This document shows, piece after piece, positions 47,282 to 61,118 of a DNA stretch of 64,000 bases (position 1 is the stretch's first letter; the number at the start of each line of letters is the position of its first letter). The DNA is taken from the NCBI GenBank assembly GCA_037833965.1, contig AP031358.1, forward strand, positions 9,308,001 to 9,372,000, given 5' to 3'. Under the pieces are notes generated by a model. The model was not told where the DNA came from. It searched no databases and worked only from the letters and a program-made list of their open reading frames with translations. Made by a program: the position numbers and the translations under genes. Source of the stretch: Marchantia polymorpha subsp. ruderalis (lineage: Eukaryota; Streptophyta; Marchantiopsida; Marchantiales; Marchantiaceae).

Positions 47282-50200
47282 ATGACGATACCAATAATGG
47301 AGGGATGGATGCACAGGTATGGACGCCGAAGGATCGGCCGTTCCTTTTTTCACAAGCGGTACTTCGTATTGGAGTCTCAAGTTCTTGCCTATTACAAGCG
47401 CAAGCCTTTTGAGAACGGGCGACCGCAGGTGAATCTTGCTGCTATGATCTGCCCTTGCTTTGGTTCCACCTAGGTCATTTTCGTGACATGCCTCATGACT
47501 TTTCTCAATCTCGAAAGACTTCCCCTCTTCATTCTGAGCTTGAAAATTTATTAGAGGCGTAAGGCGTAAGGAAGGTGCAATTTTGGCGATGAACTTACTA
47601 ACAGTTTGGTTACTTGTTATGTACATGAATGGATGTAGTTTTATATTTCCGCATAGCAGGATAGCATTAGTTACCTTAGCGGTAGGATTCTCGCATGTTC
47701 GGCGAAGATGAAATTTCACTCTGACCACCCCGCCCCCTGTGAGAGACATCATCTAAACACTCCTGATTTTGGAAACGTCGGGTTTTTCACATGTCACTTA
47801 GAGGCTAACGTGGGTCCCATGCCTAACTTTGGTGGATACAGTGCGCTTGTGTGTTTTTGGATCCGACATAGTGTCTAATAATTTGCTTTCTTTTCTCTTT
47901 TGCAGGTCCCTTTAAAGTCCCTCAATATCGATGGCAATTGCCGAGTCGAAGACAGAGGACTCGAGACTCACCATGGGCATGTGAGTTTGATTACCTTGGT
48001 CGAAACATGGAAAACATTGTAGTGGATGATTACAAGTATTTAGAAGTTTACGGAATTAGTCAAGATCTGATTACTTCAGAAACTATTACACATTTAATCA
48101 TAGTAGTCAGCTATGTTCTACGAATGCACGTCAGAAGTTCCTTGAGGGTTGCTCTATGAAAACGAAAGAAACCTGAAGTGAATCTTGTGACATTCGTCAG
48201 CCTTTGCTTAGTTCTCAGATGTGTATAGTGTACAGAACAAGAGAAACGACTGAAACAGAGTGATACTGAAGGTTGAATGCTGGTCGACTAAACTGTCAAT
48301 ATCAGAAGTTGTCGTTCAAGTGCGATATGACTGATATATAGAGTGCTTTAGATGCGCCGGTGCAAACTTAACACCATTCTCACTTTCATGACGAATGTTT
48401 TGATTATACTCTCGTTGTCTCTACATTCTGTTCTGTTTTTTACAGGCGGTCTATGTCCTGTCTGTTTTCAACAAGAAAGAACGCGCCCATCGCATCACGG
48501 TAAAATCGATGAGCTCTGTAGCTAGCAACGCCGAGGAAATTAATCTCATGCTCATGTTGGAAATTCTTGGTTGCTTCTTCCTTTACTTTCATCTTGTTCT
48601 CAGGAGCTGCTTGTTTGTTTCTTCTGGCTCCTTTGCTTTGATAATTATCAGATGGCCGCACCAACAATTCAAGAACAATCAGCATGGAAAGAAGTTCTTG
48701 AGCAGGTTATTGATCAGGTGAGCGATTTGTTGTGTTTGACTTGATTTCGATCTAAAAGGAATTTGTCTCTCCTGTGATATTCTTTTGAGATTGTCAATTC
48801 GAGTGTCGTATCTCAACGCATCTGCGATTCTTTCTCGTGAAATATTAGTATAGGTGAGGGATCATTTCGATGCAGCCAATGTTCGTTCTTGTTCGGCCAT
48901 AATGTAAATGTGGTCTGAATTTGAGTTGTCCATTATTCACGAGGGCATTTTGAGTGTCAAGCTTTGGAGTCCTATGAATATAGCGAAGCTCTTCAGCTTC
49001 TCTCAAGTGATCTACCTGGTGCAGAAGAGCATCTCTAGACAGAAGTCAAAACTTACTGTCTGACCAAAGAAAATCTAATGGCGATTTTCTGGGTTGACAA
49101 TTTTCAAGAGTCTATAGCTGACAAAGATGTAAACCAATTAAGCTGCGCCGCATAATATTTTCCATATACCTCCATAGCAAGTTCCGCTTACACCACACTA
49201 GAAAGAAAATGTTCCTTACAAACATAATTCCGCCTGGTTGCCGTGTTAGATGGCCCTCTGAGAAATCGATTGAGTCCATTCCGTTTAGATCGGCCTTTCA
49301 ATGCTACGTGTAATTGTGTCAAAATTGGTCGTATGGATTGTTAAGATTTCATTGGGGTTCAGTTAGATACTCTTGTTGGTGGTTCCCACCATTGACATCA
49401 GGGTTCTTGCTTGCGCATCACTTTTGTTCACTGTAGTTCAACGCATCTCAGTTCCAAGTGTCGGTGGCTTCCTTGATATTAGGTGAACACCGGAAGCTTG
49501 AGGATTGGAGGGCAGTCTGACACTCAACCCAAGAGCAACAACTTCGAGACTGAGAGGACAGCATCATCATCTGATCGGGATAGTCAGTAAGTTTATTGTG
49601 TTGTATGTTTTGCCCAGATCATCGAGGATTTCTTTCTAGGTCAAGCGTATCCAGTTGTGAAAGGTACTCTTAACTTCGATCGGACTGCAGTTTTAAGTAA
49701 AGCTAGTGAGAATTTTCATAATTAATGATGTCAACATTTTTGGAATATTGCGTCAGTTTCAGATGTTTTCAGCTCCCCTCCCCGATCTTTCTGTGAGAAC
49801 AGCAGATCGGGTAATGAGCTGATATACACTGCGCTGCGGACATGTGTACAATAGGTCAACGTCATGCTTCCGGTTCGAGACCGTTGTCTGCTTCATACCA
49901 ATGCTGATCAGTAGTGCTAATGCGAATGTACCGTCATTTTCCAGGGGTACGGGACAAGATGATGACGACGAAAACGACAAAAAGTCCAGACTACGGAAGG
50001 GGGCCAAAGGTATAGTAGTCTGGTGATAGATCTTTGAGGCGTTCTAGGGCATGATCTCTGTGTTTAGACTCATTTGTAGGAGTACATTTGTTCCTATTCT
50101 CAACCATGATGTGTTTTATATCGTACTTGACCAACATCGCATTCCCATCTTCTAGGGCTCCCCGATGCAGTACACGACTGGAGCACTTCAGCTGAAAATA

Positions 50201-53200
50201 GGAAATCAGAACGTGCGCATGGAGCGAGGAAATTTTGGCGATTGGTTAGATGCCAAAATGGTAAGGAGGTAGATATTGACCGGTGAAGCTAAATCACGAC
50301 AATGTACACTCGGGTCTTTGATGTTCGAACGTGGTTACACTAGTGTACTAAAGTGCTGCTTCATGATATTTCAGGCTTGCGATTTTTTGAGGAGATTCCT
50401 GATGGCATTCCGACTGTAAGTAATCTTACTTCTTCAATAGTTTGACTTGGTCCGCAGCTTTAAGCAAAATTCTGGTTCTTTCTGACCTGAACATCATTGT
50501 GGTGCTGATTCTGTTGTTATCGGCTGTATAGTCTGCGGATACTCGCTGAAGTGCTTCTGAATTATGCCGTGACTGTTCGATTGTACAGAGTCGCTACAAG
50601 GAAATGAAAGCTGTTGGAGTTGTAGAGGCATCGTGTAACGACATTTTTGAGCTGATTATGAATATGGATGAGACGCGCTATGAGTAAGGCTCTTCTTCTT
50701 TCATATTTCTTTAAGTACTTGTATTGAAGACGTCATAGTGAATGTCACTTCAAGTATATGCAACAACTGTAGTTTACTAAATCAGACTTGAATGTTGAGA
50801 TTCAGTGGCCGTGTTATAGAGAGTTGCGGATGTTGTCGTAAAACGTGAAATTGTTCTGTGATTTGCGATCAAAATTGATGGATTTCATGATGGGAGTAGG
50901 GGAGTTCTATGTTGCTGCTTCGTCGGCGAGGTTACTGTGGCTCCTGGAGTAACAGGGATGTGGATAGATTGAGCTAGTCCAGATATGGCTTTCTTAGTTT
51001 TGCTCGTCTGTGAACGAGCGCTTGAATCTGTAGGTGTAGACCTTGGCTAATCGACGTCAACTTGGACACCTAGTTCGTCCGTGGCCTTCTGTGAAATAAC
51101 TTGCATGTTTAAATATCACAATAATCTGAATCAAACCCACAATGTGTCATAACCTCGGTGGTCGCGTCATCCTTCCTTAATGGTTATACAGTAGAAAGAT
51201 GAGAAATTTTTTATCCTTGTCAACAATCACTGAAATTGTTGCTCTGAATGTTCGTTTGCACTCATGAGAAGCTTTGATGTCCTATCTTGGCTTGAGCAGT
51301 GTTTGAGGAAAGAGACATAACCGCAACGCACCTAGACAGGCTCTTACGTTTAGTATTTGGTTTTGCTTTACAACATTGTAGTTGTCTTTTATAAACAACA
51401 GGTTTAGAATACGTACGGAGGGACGCGCGCACGTGCCACCTGAGAATTTCTGAATGATGTGTTATAGCTTCGGCAACTTGCAGATGGGATGCCAGCTTTC
51501 ATCATGGGAGTCTGGTCGAGGAAGTCGATGGACACACTGCTATTTATCATCACCGTTTGGAACTAGATTGGTTTCCAACGTAAGTATCCCTTTGCCCTTT
51601 TAAATATTCCTAACCTTAACATAGAATCTAACGGTCCACTTCGGACTGTCGCAAGTTTATTCTCTGAATTAATGGTCTGAGTAAAACTTTAGCGAAATGC
51701 CCTCATTGACAAAACGAGGGCCGTGTTCAAAGCGTGTGTAGAGGCACAATCATACTTAATAACGAGTGAGCAATATCACCTTCTTAGGAGAGAAACGAGG
51801 GAGTTCGGGAGATTGCACATGCCGAAGACCTCCTTCACCACTTCAATAGATTGCGCCTCTACAAACACTTTGTACCTGATTCTTTTTTTGTTGATGAGTC
51901 CCATGAGTTCTTGGATGACTGTTTAACCCTTCCACAAGGAATAAGTTCTATATCATGTACGGACCTCGGCAGCAGTTCTTACCTGTCGCTCTCAGCTTGA
52001 ACACTTGGTCGATGTAGAACCCTCGAGCAATGTGTGAAATGCTTCCAAGTTAATTATATTACTTGCGGGAGCTATTTGCTAATCCCTCACTTTCCACATT
52101 GACTAAAGCTTCTGGAGTTCTATTCCGTATCCATAGAATCCAAGCTTGCATATCCCTTCTGGGTACCTTCGCGGTACCTGCTAATACTTCTCTTCCAGTT
52201 CCACAATTTTTTCATTCTGATCTCGTCTTTTATGGATTGTTATCTGCCTCTTGTTTGGCGTTTGCTCTCAACTACAGACATCGGAATCCGATTTCTCGGG
52301 CTGCATGCAAGTAGGTTGCATATCCATTCTCTATGCGAAGCAAGTTTTGTTACTAACCTGCAGGTACAACTGGAACCTTGATTGACACACGTTTTTCTTT
52401 CTGTTATATCCCCGCCGCTCGTATGGAGTACTTACGCTCTACCTTGCTATTTTGTATATTTATATCTATGTATATGCCTACTTGCTGTTACGTCTCGAAG
52501 ATCCCCAACCGCCAGTTGCTGGGTGCTCTATTCCTGGTCGGGTAAGAGAACAGCTTCACCCCCAATTTCGACCGTACTTGAAAGTGTGACCAGATCTACA
52601 AAACTCTGCACTTTTTTCATAATTGACAGCTTATAGAGTACCTTATGGAGCCGGGGTCTTTTCGTACTCCTTGTTCTGTCTGTCCTTTAGTAGACTGTAG
52701 AGTAGTCAAAGATCACAATATCATCTTTCTTGTGGTGACCACATCACTTTTGAAATGATGTCCTAGACAACCTGCTTTCGAGTTGTGAAACGCTTTATCC
52801 ACCAGAGACAGCTGTGCTAATGATTGGCATTAAAAACAGCCTCTGAAAAGGTCGTGTTTAGTGCATTACCTTCACTCTGATCCAAATTTTGTTTGCGCAA
52901 GGGAATCCAGTGTCAATGAACTTGCACCTACCGATCAGATGGTCCCGGGTGGGAAGTTCCACGTCCTTCGGGGCGCAGTCACTAGGGGTGTCTGCAAGAT
53001 ACATCCTACCTTTCAGTGTGTAGTTCGGGAAGCGTGGAATCTAACCCGGCGGTTGTTCTCAAGATTCCTGACCCACATGAATCTTGGGTAGCATTTCATC
53101 GACTTGCAGCTGCTTCGTTGAATCGTCACGGAAAATATTCACGTTGTTACGTTGAGACCAGTGACTGCATCATGTGGAAGCCGATGAGCTTTCCTCCTTT

Positions 53201-56200
53201 ACCCAATATTATCAGTATCAGGGATGGTTTGTAATTAAGAACGGGTTAGAGGTGATGGTTTTTTGTTTCTTATGAGGAGACGTTCGCTCTGCCTAAATTT
53301 TACTGCTAGCGATCAAAGCCCTCCATTTCAAGTTAGTCTACGTGCACGAAAGATCATATCTCTGTGGGAGGTCAGTTGTTCACCCCATCTATCCTAGACA
53401 ATCACATTGAATTGGCGGGAACCTTCGCTCACCATCCGAGTCACCTAGTTCAGTGAAGAATTCAACGGGAAGAGCAACACACATGGTAGATAGTATGATG
53501 TAATGGACAGAGATGCTTGCTCCAAGATGAGGACGTAAAGCTTGGGTATATTTCTGGAGACAAGTAGTATGCCCAGGTTTGTCGGGAGTCGGGTGTACAC
53601 GTATGTGATGGGAGGTGTATCTGAGTAGGGTTGGTAGTGAACGGCATTCTGAAATCTGGGGAGAGCCTTCAGACTTCCAATTCGAGCACTCTGAGACAGG
53701 CACTGCTCAATTTATATGTAGGCGCTGCCTTTAAGCAGTAGCTTGCCCGAAGTAAGACCGTTCGTTACGTACGTTGACCATTACCGCCCTGATCAGCCTC
53801 TTCATCAAGCTGCACAAAGGCCCGGAGAAGAACTTAGTCACAAGAGAGATGGATTTTACTAAATCCACTAGAGACCTTATCTGTGTAGAACACAGGACAA
53901 AACAGACGGGATTAGAAACTTAAGAACTAGGGAAATGTCATTAAGAAGACAGGACTCACAGTAAGGGAAGCAACTTTCGAGCGAGTTTGACTTATATTTA
54001 ACTAGGAGGACCTTCCGAAGGTCGAATTTGTGGGTTTGGTAGCACGACACCATATTTTACCATGACCTTATTTTCTGGTTTTAATTCATGATTTCTCTTG
54101 AGCTGTTTCTCGTAAAGACCACTGATCTAGAATGTTCACAATATTCACAGCCTGTCTAGATGTAGTTGTGTTTTTACTATTGCACATGATGATATTTTGA
54201 TTCCTGTAATAACAGTTCACAGTGTCAAATGAGAGGCACTCTCATTTGACATTTGACATTTTGTACTCTGGTCTAAATGTTTGAGTTGATCAATTCTCAC
54301 ATTATATCCGATTTTAGTTTTTTCGTTCATGCTGTATTTGGCAACAACCGTAACGTCTATGTTATTTGCCGCTAATGTGTTTTTGCCTGCAAAACTTGGA
54401 ACATGTTGTTTCTTGTGCAGATTCATTTGGCCTCGCGACCTCTGCTACTCGCGTTACTGGCGGCGTAATGATGATGGGAGTTATGGTACGGTTGTTTAGG
54501 AGCCTGAGACCCGTCGCCAAGGCGAGGCTTTTGTATATTTTGTCCTTGTTGTTTCTGACATATAAGCATAAATTCAGTAGCTTTTGATATAGATGGACAG
54601 TCTCATAATATATATACAATGAAGCAAGATGCAGCAACATTTTTATTGAAGTGGCAGATTAACTAGCAACGGTTCTGCTTTGTTTGATTGCGCAGTAATT
54701 TTGTTTGTTTCCAGGGAGCATAAGAGCTGTCCTGAGCAGCCTGGTTGCGTCCGTGCACATATGGAAAGTATGTTCTTGGCTTACTGAGTCCTTGTGTGAT
54801 TTGTCTGTGGACTGCAAGTTTGCGTTATAATATTTTCCAGCTACAATGTATGATAATGTTTATGGGCTGCTGTGTAATACGAATAGATGTTTTTCTGAAC
54901 AAAGTAATCGATCGTACTTTTTCGGACTAAGAGGCCTTTGAATCCTTGGTTTGTGCTTTGATGACTTTGTAGGTGGAGGCTACACTATATCACCCCTTAA
55001 ACCTCGACCCGGATCTGGGGAACCTAGATCGCGAGTGCAGCAATTAGTACAAATTGATTTGAAGGGTTGGGGCATCGGTCTTCTCCCTTTCTGTCATCAA
55101 CATACTGTGATACAAATGCTAAACAGTATAGCTGGTAAGAGCCTTGACTTTGAGATGTTCTATTTTGAAGAAAGTTTTTCGTAATTTTTTTTTGACAAAT
55201 CAATATTCGCAGCCATGCAATCTGTATTGACTCGAAACTGTCCCAAATAACGGGCTTCTGGACTGAAGAGATTTCTTGCGTAGAGTGATATACCAAATAT
55301 CAAGTCAAAAGCCGAGTATGAGCAATGAGCTGCTTAGGTATTTGGGGTGCTAGATTTCAAGTCAAACGGGAGTTAGTGCCTAGCTTTTCATGAAATTTCA
55401 AACGAAGGTCATTTGTCGTGACATGTGTTTCTGAAGTCTTGAAACTTTCTCAAATAATGGGCCACGTAGACTAAGATATACATGGTTTTAGCTGGTAACA
55501 CCAGAATCGAAGTCAAAGCCAAGGGTAAGCTTTGAGCTGTAGGTACCTAACAGCAGTATTGATTGCCTCTTCGTTTCTTTCGACATCCATGTCCGTCTGC
55601 CGTCTCTGAAAGCTGCTATTAGAATAGGAGAGGAGTTTGATAATATGCTTCTTTCCGAATGAGAGACCCTTCTGTTCAAAGCAAATCGTGTAGGTGATGC
55701 AGGCTGTAATTCAAATCACAAGGTTTTGGACGAGCCATATGACTGTTTATATATATTGTGTATTGACAACTGGTTTCACCTATTTACTGCAGGCCTAAGA
55801 GAATGGTTCTCGGAAGGTCAAGTACCTCCTCCTATGCAGAGAGTAGTGAAAATGACCCCAGAAATTATTGAACCAAGGAAAGGCAGGAAACGGTCTGCTA
55901 TTCCCGCCAGTGTTTCCATGGACGCAATTTCTGACAGTGCTGATAGAATAATGGACGGCATGCTCGATGACACTGAAGACGACGACGATGATCCCGTACC
56001 GCAAATCACTGACGAGGTAAGTAGGTGTCAATTTACGGGTTTTATCGTTGTATAGATTATCATGCTCTAAAACTTCCTCCAAATATTGTACACCATTCTC
56101 ACGACTTTCCAATTGAACCCTGTGGCAGCTCTTCAATGCTGCCCAAGCCAAGCCAAACGAAGTCTCAGGTGTGCTTTTCGTTCCTGGACCTCTGAAGGGA

Positions 56201-58347
56201 GCCCAACGTCTCGTGGAGACAACCAACTCGTTGTTTTGTCGATTAATTTAGAAGCAGCTTATGCTTTATGTTTTCACTTTACGCGGATTGGATGGAAGAG
56301 GTTTTATATCTCAATGGTCATTACGAACTCCGTCGATTCGATCTGACCTTTGAGTCTGTTATTGTTATGCATTCCGTGTCTAGATTGCTCCACTTCAGGT
56401 ATTGTTCTTAGTTATAGCCGTTAATGCATGGTGCCTGAACCATGTCTCTCGTTGCAGTTCGTACACCTGACGAGGAGCCTTCATCGCAACCCTCAGTCCG
56501 TTTAGATCTATCAACAGTGCGTGGAACACTGCAGAAGGGTCATGTCGAGACCGGTCGAAATTGTTGGAGCATCCCCAGTAGCACCCTTTTCCGCGTCCGC
56601 AGCAAGCGATTCCTTGTAGATAGGTCAAAGGTGATCCTATCGTTGCCTACTTGACTTCTTGCCTCCCGGGATTGCCGAGAAAGATATATTTGTATCTTTA
56701 TCTAACTGTACTTTGTGAAATTGATGATTTTGATTTTCTGGTTTTAAGGGCTTTTGAAGATTAGAAACTGGCAAGTCGTATGTCTAATTGGTTGCGTATC
56801 GTTTAGCAGTGTCCAGCAGGTGAACCTCTGATGGAGCTTCTTGCCGTGGATTGGTTCAAAGATTCGAAACGTATGGATCACCTAGCTCGACGAAAAGGTT
56901 CTCCTGCACAGGTAACACACGCTATGTCGCACGTAGGCATCGTTCTCTTCTTTCAGGGATAGCCACTATGGTTTAACTGTTGGGTTCCAGGGGCGTTGCT
57001 TCATGTGAGGAGAGTAGGAAACTCCCTCATGACTTCGTTATGTCTATGCTGATGTTTTATTCGTAGAATCATGGATCTGAGAAGAGCTAAACTGGTGAAT
57101 CTCTTTCTGAGGAGGGTTAGTGCAATAAAGGTCTGCAAGTAGAAATATGTGAACTTCCGTTTAAACTTCGACTCGATGAACTTGTAGTGTGTTGGTTAAG
57201 TTACTCTAAAATAGCAGTTCTAAAAGCTGTTTTCTTCCAGGCAGCAGCGGAGAAAGGCCTCTTCACCATCGCGTTCAACGTGCAGGTTTTTATTTTAGCT
57301 TTTTCCTTATATTTGTGCATATCAGACGATGCTTTATTAGCCCCTTTCAGTGACTGGGCATTAGCGACCATGAATTTTTTGCCGTGGCTCTGATGCAGGT
57401 CCCAGGGTCAGCTCATTACAGTATGGTTTTCTATTTTGTGGCCGTTAAGCCAATTGTTCGGGGTTCTTTAGTTCATCGGTTTGTCGAAGGTGACGATAGC
57501 TATCGGAATAGCCGCCTCAAGCTCATTCCTTCGGTCCCAAAGGTGTGATTCTACGCTTTGGATTGGAGCATTATTTACTTTTCACATGCAGTGACATAAA
57601 CGATTTTCAAGCTAATTTTCACCTGTCGTTATTACAGGGGTCTTGGATAGTCAGACAGAGCGTTGGTAGCACCCCGTGCATTTTGGGAAAAGCTGTAGAT
57701 TGTACTTACTATCGTGGTCCACAGTATCTCGAGGTAAATATGAGCTGCTTTGATTCGTGGTTTAAAGAGTTGTCTGATTACTGGTTATCATACAGACGTA
57801 TATACTCGCACACGTGGACTTTGCCTTCTGAAATGTGTTCTGCATGTAATCACTTGTCAAGGGGGCGTGCTTTTACTATACGCTGATTTGAAGGGGATCT
57901 GTTGGTATTCTGTTGGATAGTTGGAAGATCTGTTACTTATGTTGGTATCTTACAGGTAGATGTGGACATTGGCTCGTCCACCGTTGCGAATGGTGTGCTG
58001 GGACTAGTTTTTGGCGTTGTGACTTCGTTGGTTGTGGACATGGCCTTCCTTGTTCAGGTGTGCCCTTTGTTTTGTTCGTAATTGCACGAAGTTACTAAGA
58101 CATTACTCGGCTGGATTTTTTTGATATTGGGGAGATTCTTTTATATAGGACGGTTCGATCCACTCCATAGAAACAACTGTCTTGAGTAGAGTCTGTTATC
58201 TTATGGGCTGACACTGGCATTTTAATTTTCGGTGCTTTTGGGCAGGGTAATAGCACAGAAGAGCTACCCGAACATTTGATTGGTGCAGTGCGAATATCTC
58301 AGCTCGAGCTTTCGGCTGCCATGACACCTCCTCCAGAGGACCCTTGA
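47282..58347 (+). CDS. EDR2: EDR2-type PH/START/DUF1336 protein, 22 exons
   Basis: Exons: 47282-47428, 47906-47980, 48446-48499, 48652-48717, 49483-49586, 49945-50009, 50156-50260, 50375-50415, 50589-50683, 51484-51579, 54421-54485, 54696-54767, 54973-55134, 55793-56016, 56129-56168, 56458-56630, 56807-56911, 57241-57285, 57399-57542, 57638-57733, 57956-58057, 58246-58347. All borders are GT-AG; they total 2178 bp, or 725 codons plus TGA, close to the roughly 720 of Arabidopsis EDR2. A PH domain (1-114, EGWMHRYGRRRIGRSFFHKR) is followed by a START domain (about 190-390, with FIWPRDLCYSRYWRRND and QIDLKGWGIGLLPF), an acidic linker (about 430-460) and the EDR2 C-terminal domain (about 500-715, NCWSIP, AVDWFKDSKRMDHLARRKG, GSWIVRQSVGSTPC, GVVTSLVVDMAFLVQ). 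In Arabidopsis EDR2 binds PI4P at membranes and restrains salicylate-dependent cell death. No disruption is seen. Confidence 0.96.
51580..54420 (+). other. Intron 10 of the EDR2-like gene (2.8 kb)
   Basis: It is far longer than the other introns (roughly 75-1450 bp). No transposon domain is readable, but it contains a perfect hairpin (54224-54250). The exons on each side are intact and stay in phase. Confidence 0.85.
54224..54250. repeat. Perfect 12-bp inverted repeat, 3-bp loop
   Basis: GTCAAATGAGAG pairs with CTCTCATTTGAC around GCA, 170 bp before the exon 11 acceptor of the EDR2-like gene. A further ATTTGAC copy follows directly. Confidence 0.95.
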
Positions 58348-60439
58348 CTGAGGTCAACCAAGCCTTATGAGTTACTGGCTCGTAACTTACCCTTAAATTC
58401 TTTCCACTTTGTAGAGCTTCCTTGTGCTTCTGCAGAGCTCCAAATAAAAGGCATATTTCGCCAATTTTGAAGATACGTACGTTCAAATTGATTTGGGAAC
58501 TTGTTGAGTTGACCAATTCTGTGCAGGAAATGATTAGAACAAGTGATGCCCACTCTGGCTCACAAGAGTGCGTTGGTTTTGGGAACAAAGCAGAAAGTGT
58601 GGAGCTTTGTTAGCACTTTGACTGCGGGTAGTAGAAGGGGGGCCTTACCTACGGGGCTAGGAATCGTGGGGAGTTATTCCCACCAGCCGACCAACAGTCG
58701 TTTTGCATAGGGAGATTTGTGTGGATATCCTGGACGTAGAAGGTTTCCTATTCCGAAGTCAAGGGCCGCACGAACGATCCACACTTACTCCGTATTCGAT
58801 GATCATTTATCTATTGTATACGTGTGGTAAGAGTTGTGGGAAAAGCATCTGATCTATTTCTATTCCTCAACTGCTGCTGTTCAAGCAATCTTGTGATACT
58901 GATTGTCTTTTTTCAACATGTAAATTACTGGATGAAATATCCTAAGCGAGACATTTGTCATGTACGACTCTCAGTGCACAATTGGGTTTATCAATATCTC
59001 AGACTGAGCCCACTGCGATGTTTGTACCCCAGATTAAGAGTCCTCATCGGAGGCGAATGTATCATGTTCAATTTCTTCACCAACGTAGGCCGAGAACGGG
59101 AAATTCATTAGTGTGCTTCTTCAAATTTCGTAGGGAAAGTTTTCAGAGGGAAATGGTGGTCAAGCTCAGAGCCTGGGGTCTAAACTCTCGGGACTTCGTC
59201 TATATTGGCTTTATGGAACACAAATCTGAAGATTACACGATATGGTAAACATTGATATGTCAACAGCTGAAGGTTTTGGACCTTGTGTGAATTTGAACAC
59301 ATTTTTACGAAAGAAGTAATTCACGTTCGTATTACCCTTTACAATTTACTTTTTTTGGGTTTCGTTTGACACGAAAAAGACTGATGTTCACTACAATTAA
59401 ACGCTTTGTACTTGAAATTAGTGCAATTACCAAATGATGAACTCGTGAGCAAAGGCAGGAACATACAACTTGTTCATTGTCGTAGCAGCCAAAGGTAATT
59501 TTAATCAACTTGGACCATGCGCTTAGGGTCTTTACAGCGTTTCACTTTTAAAATGGAGAGAATTGTGTAATAGATATACATCTTTGAAATGATAGGTGTC
59601 ACAAGAGATCCGTATCTAGGTTAGTGAGAGGGCGAGAAAGGGAGATTGACTTAGGGTTTACTGAGGTTCAATGTTGTATCTAAATAAAGAAGATGCCCAT
59701 CAACTCGTAGGTCTCACAGTTGAGTACTGATGGTGCCGAAGTATACTAGAGTGAGGGATAACTAGCCCTCCCCCCGAAGGTTTACTCGAGCATTTGATTT
59801 GAAACTCTACAAATGGAAACTAGCATACCCTCTACTAACGTTCGTTAATATTTTCGAGCAAGTTTCAACGAGTATGCCTTGGGAGCAAAAAGTAGTTACA
59901 AGTGGTTAAATTCAGGTTTCAACAAAGATTCTTCAAATTTCTAGCAGACACAAAGTTGTGTGTAGTATAATTGGGGTACTTTAAGAGAGATAACAAGAGA
60001 ACTATAAATATTAAACTGTAGTTTGAGGAAGGAATGCAAATTTGGGGAAAAAATTAACATTTACTTTGTACATATATGTAAAGTTGTTTGTTAATCAAAT
60101 AACATTTGGTTCATAAATATTTTACTTTGACAAATATGTGAATAATGTCATTTGGTCTATGTAATATTTTAATTATTTTTCAAAGATTCATAAATAATAC
60201 ATTTGAATATGTTATTGGAAAATTTATGAAATATTTTATAGATAATTTTTATGTATAAAAGAAGAAGTATTATTTTGATCATTTGATTTAAATACTCAAA
60301 CATTTAGAATAAACCAAAACTTCACTTAATCCAAAAAAATGCATTTTTGGATGAGAAAAAATCTCATTGTTAGAACATATCATTTTCAAGAATAGTAAAA
60401 GATTGTATCTAGGGAAACTCACAAGGATTATGGAGTTAT
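58348..60439. other. 3' flank of the EDR2-like gene and AT-rich spacer
   Basis: The first part should hold the 3' untranslated region. From about 60000 the sequence is strongly AT-rich. No further gene is supported. Confidence 0.4.
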
Positions 60440-61118
60440 CTTTTCGATGACGTTAATCAAATTGAGACAATTCCTTGGTATGATAGTCTACTATCGGAGG
60501 TTCAACTTGTACTTTTCTAACAAAACTCATGCCTTCACGAGTTACATGAAAAAGGGTACGAAATATTAGCTCATCTTCAACAATGAAGAGACAAAGTTGG
60601 ATTTTGAATCACTCAAGAAGACGTTAGTGATTGCTCCAATTTTGGCAAAACGTGATGGGTGATAGATTCTCTTTTTCATTCCTTATACGGATGCATCAAA
60701 TATTGTTGTATGATACACTTTGAGTCAATTTGTTGATGAAAAATATGATGTTCCAATTGTATATGCTAGTAAACAGATGATACAAGTAAAGAAAAAATTT
60801 CAATGACTAAAAGAGAGAATTTAGCTGTTATATTTTCACTTACAAAATTTTGACACTATCTTTTGGGTGGAAGAATTACTATTGTGATTGATCAGAAGAC
60901 ATTGAAATATATTTTCAACAGGCTTAATGCTGAAATAAGGATAGCTAGATAGAAGGTACTACTAGTAGAGTTTGACTTTACAATAGAAGAAATATCTGGC
61001 AAGAACCGTGTTAATGCAAATTTGCTATCAAGAGCATATGATGAGGGACTTGATCAATCAGTGGATGACACTTTTCCGGATGAAGATTTGCTGGTCATGG
61101 ACACGGTGTACAGGAGAA
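60440..61118 (+). pseudogene. Old Ty3/gypsy RT-RNase H fragment
   Basis: Through many stops one reads LRQFLGMIVYYRRF (RT end), LDFESLKKTLVIAPILA, the RNase H start YTDASNIVV, QMIQVKKKFQ, ENLAVIFSLTKF, and EISGKNRVNANLLSRAY. It is clearly a different lineage from the chromodomain element, and more decayed. It stops exactly where the LTR at 61119 begins, so the chromovirus inserted into it. Its remainder is presumably beyond the window. Confidence 0.85.

Noticed and set aside
47282-48159. Short intronless ORFs at 47282-47473 and 47938-48159 as separate genes
   Set aside because: The first is exon 1 plus intron read-through of the EDR2-like gene. The second is an out-of-frame shadow over exon 2.
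54486-54512. Continuation of EDR2-like exon 11 past 54485 (a +1 frame reads like VRLFRS)
   Set aside because: In the exon's own frame a TAG follows at once. Splicing at 54485 to the acceptor at 54695/54696 gives VILFVSREHKSC, which matches the family and keeps the full reading frame.
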